Positions 5,813 to 6,022 of a stretch of 6,022 nucleotides of DNA are shown one piece after another. Position 1 is the first letter of the stretch, and each line of letters starts with the position of its first letter. The DNA comes from Belnapia sp. (GTDB taxonomy: Bacteria > Pseudomonadota > Alphaproteobacteria > Acetobacterales > Acetobacteraceae), in contig JAQGIA010000648.1 in assembly GCA_028291445.1 (NCBI GenBank), forward strand, positions 1 to 6,022. The letters are read 5' to 3'. The position numbers were made by a program, and so were the translations under genes. Under the pieces are notes generated by a model. That model did not search any database and was not told where the DNA came from. It worked only from the letters and a program-made list of their open reading frames with translations.

Positions 5813-6022
5813 GCATCCGGCTGGGCATTCCCAGCCTTGACGTTGCCAACCTTGGGCCCACCCGCCGTGACGGCCCGCGCCATGGCCGGCGCCGCCTCCG
5901 GCTCGGTAATCCCCAGGGTGCTCATCCATCCCACCACCGCGCCCTTGATGGGCCGCAGCAGCACCATGCAGAGGATGGTGAACAGAGGCAACCAGACCAT
6001 CATCTGCAGCCACATCGGCGGC
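5809..6022 (-). CDS. DUF983 family membrane protein, C-terminal part (5' end outside window)
   Basis: The reading frame is open from the window edge to TGA at 5809-5811. It reads PPMWLQMMVWLPLFTILC, then VLLRPIKGAVVGW, which matches the second membrane helix and closing LLRP(L/I)KG motif of DUF983 proteins: small inner-membrane proteins with an N-terminal zinc-ribbon-like cysteine motif and two helices, function unknown. The Met at 6015 sits inside the conserved PP-x-W-x-x-x-x-x-WLP stretch, so it is an internal residue and the true start lies beyond 6022. After the helix comes an Ala/Gly/Lys-rich hydrophilic tail of about 37 residues (STLGITEPEAAPAMARAV onward), longer than I expect for the family. 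The stop overlaps the UPF0262 start by four bases, indicating one operon. Confidence 0.82.
   Translation of the reverse strand, partial: PPMWLQMMVWLPLFTILCMVLLRPIKGAVVGWMSTLGITEPEAAPAMARAVTAGGPKVGNVKAGNAQPDA

Noticed and set aside
5813..6013. N-terminal extension of the UPF0262 protein
   Set aside because: This stretch encodes the DUF983 C-terminus in another frame; the extension is Gly/His/Arg-rich and unrelated to the family.

Overview
The window is a GC-rich stretch of an alphaproteobacterial chromosome, with almost every third codon position G or C in the real genes. The strongest taxonomic cue is the UPF0262 gene, a family found essentially in Alphaproteobacteria. Rhodospirillales/Acetobacteraceae is a plausible home but is an inference. 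I see no mobile elements, integrases, CRISPR arrays, rRNA or tRNA genes, and nothing that looks recently acquired: this is ordinary housekeeping and envelope DNA.

Layout from left to right. The 3' tail of a DUF3237-like gene (+) ends at 92. A 211-base gap follows, with a GC hairpin and a tandem 16-bp repeat, and leads to a small two-helix membrane protein (304-522, +). This gene overlaps, tail to tail, an OprO/OprP-type outer-membrane porin (500-2062, -). A 212-base divergent spacer separates the porin from a 435-residue predicted lipoprotein (2275-3582, +), whose spaced His and Asn-Cys motifs suggest a circularly permuted papain-like (NlpC/P60-type) domain. The lipoprotein converges on mtnA (3662-4747, -), which encodes methylthioribose-1-phosphate isomerase with both catalytic residues intact.

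Upstream of mtnA on the same strand is a short unrecognised gene (4815-5106) that is clearly frameshifted in this sequence. Its two halves lie in different frames and each has strongly biased codon use. Further right are a UPF0262 gene with a repetitive N-terminal extension (5228-5812, -) and, overlapping it by four bases, the 3' part of a DUF983 membrane protein gene that runs off the window (5809-6022, -).

Functional picture: the left half is envelope biology (porin, lipoprotein, small membrane protein). The right half is a minus-strand series of DUF983, UPF0262, the broken small gene and mtnA. Only DUF983-UPF0262 are clearly coupled. mtnA has no other methionine-salvage gene beside it here. 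The items most worth a second look are the frameshifted gene, the hairpin that buries the mtnA ribosome binding site, the candidate permuted peptidase/amidase lipoprotein, and the octapeptide repeat at the start of the UPF0262 protein.
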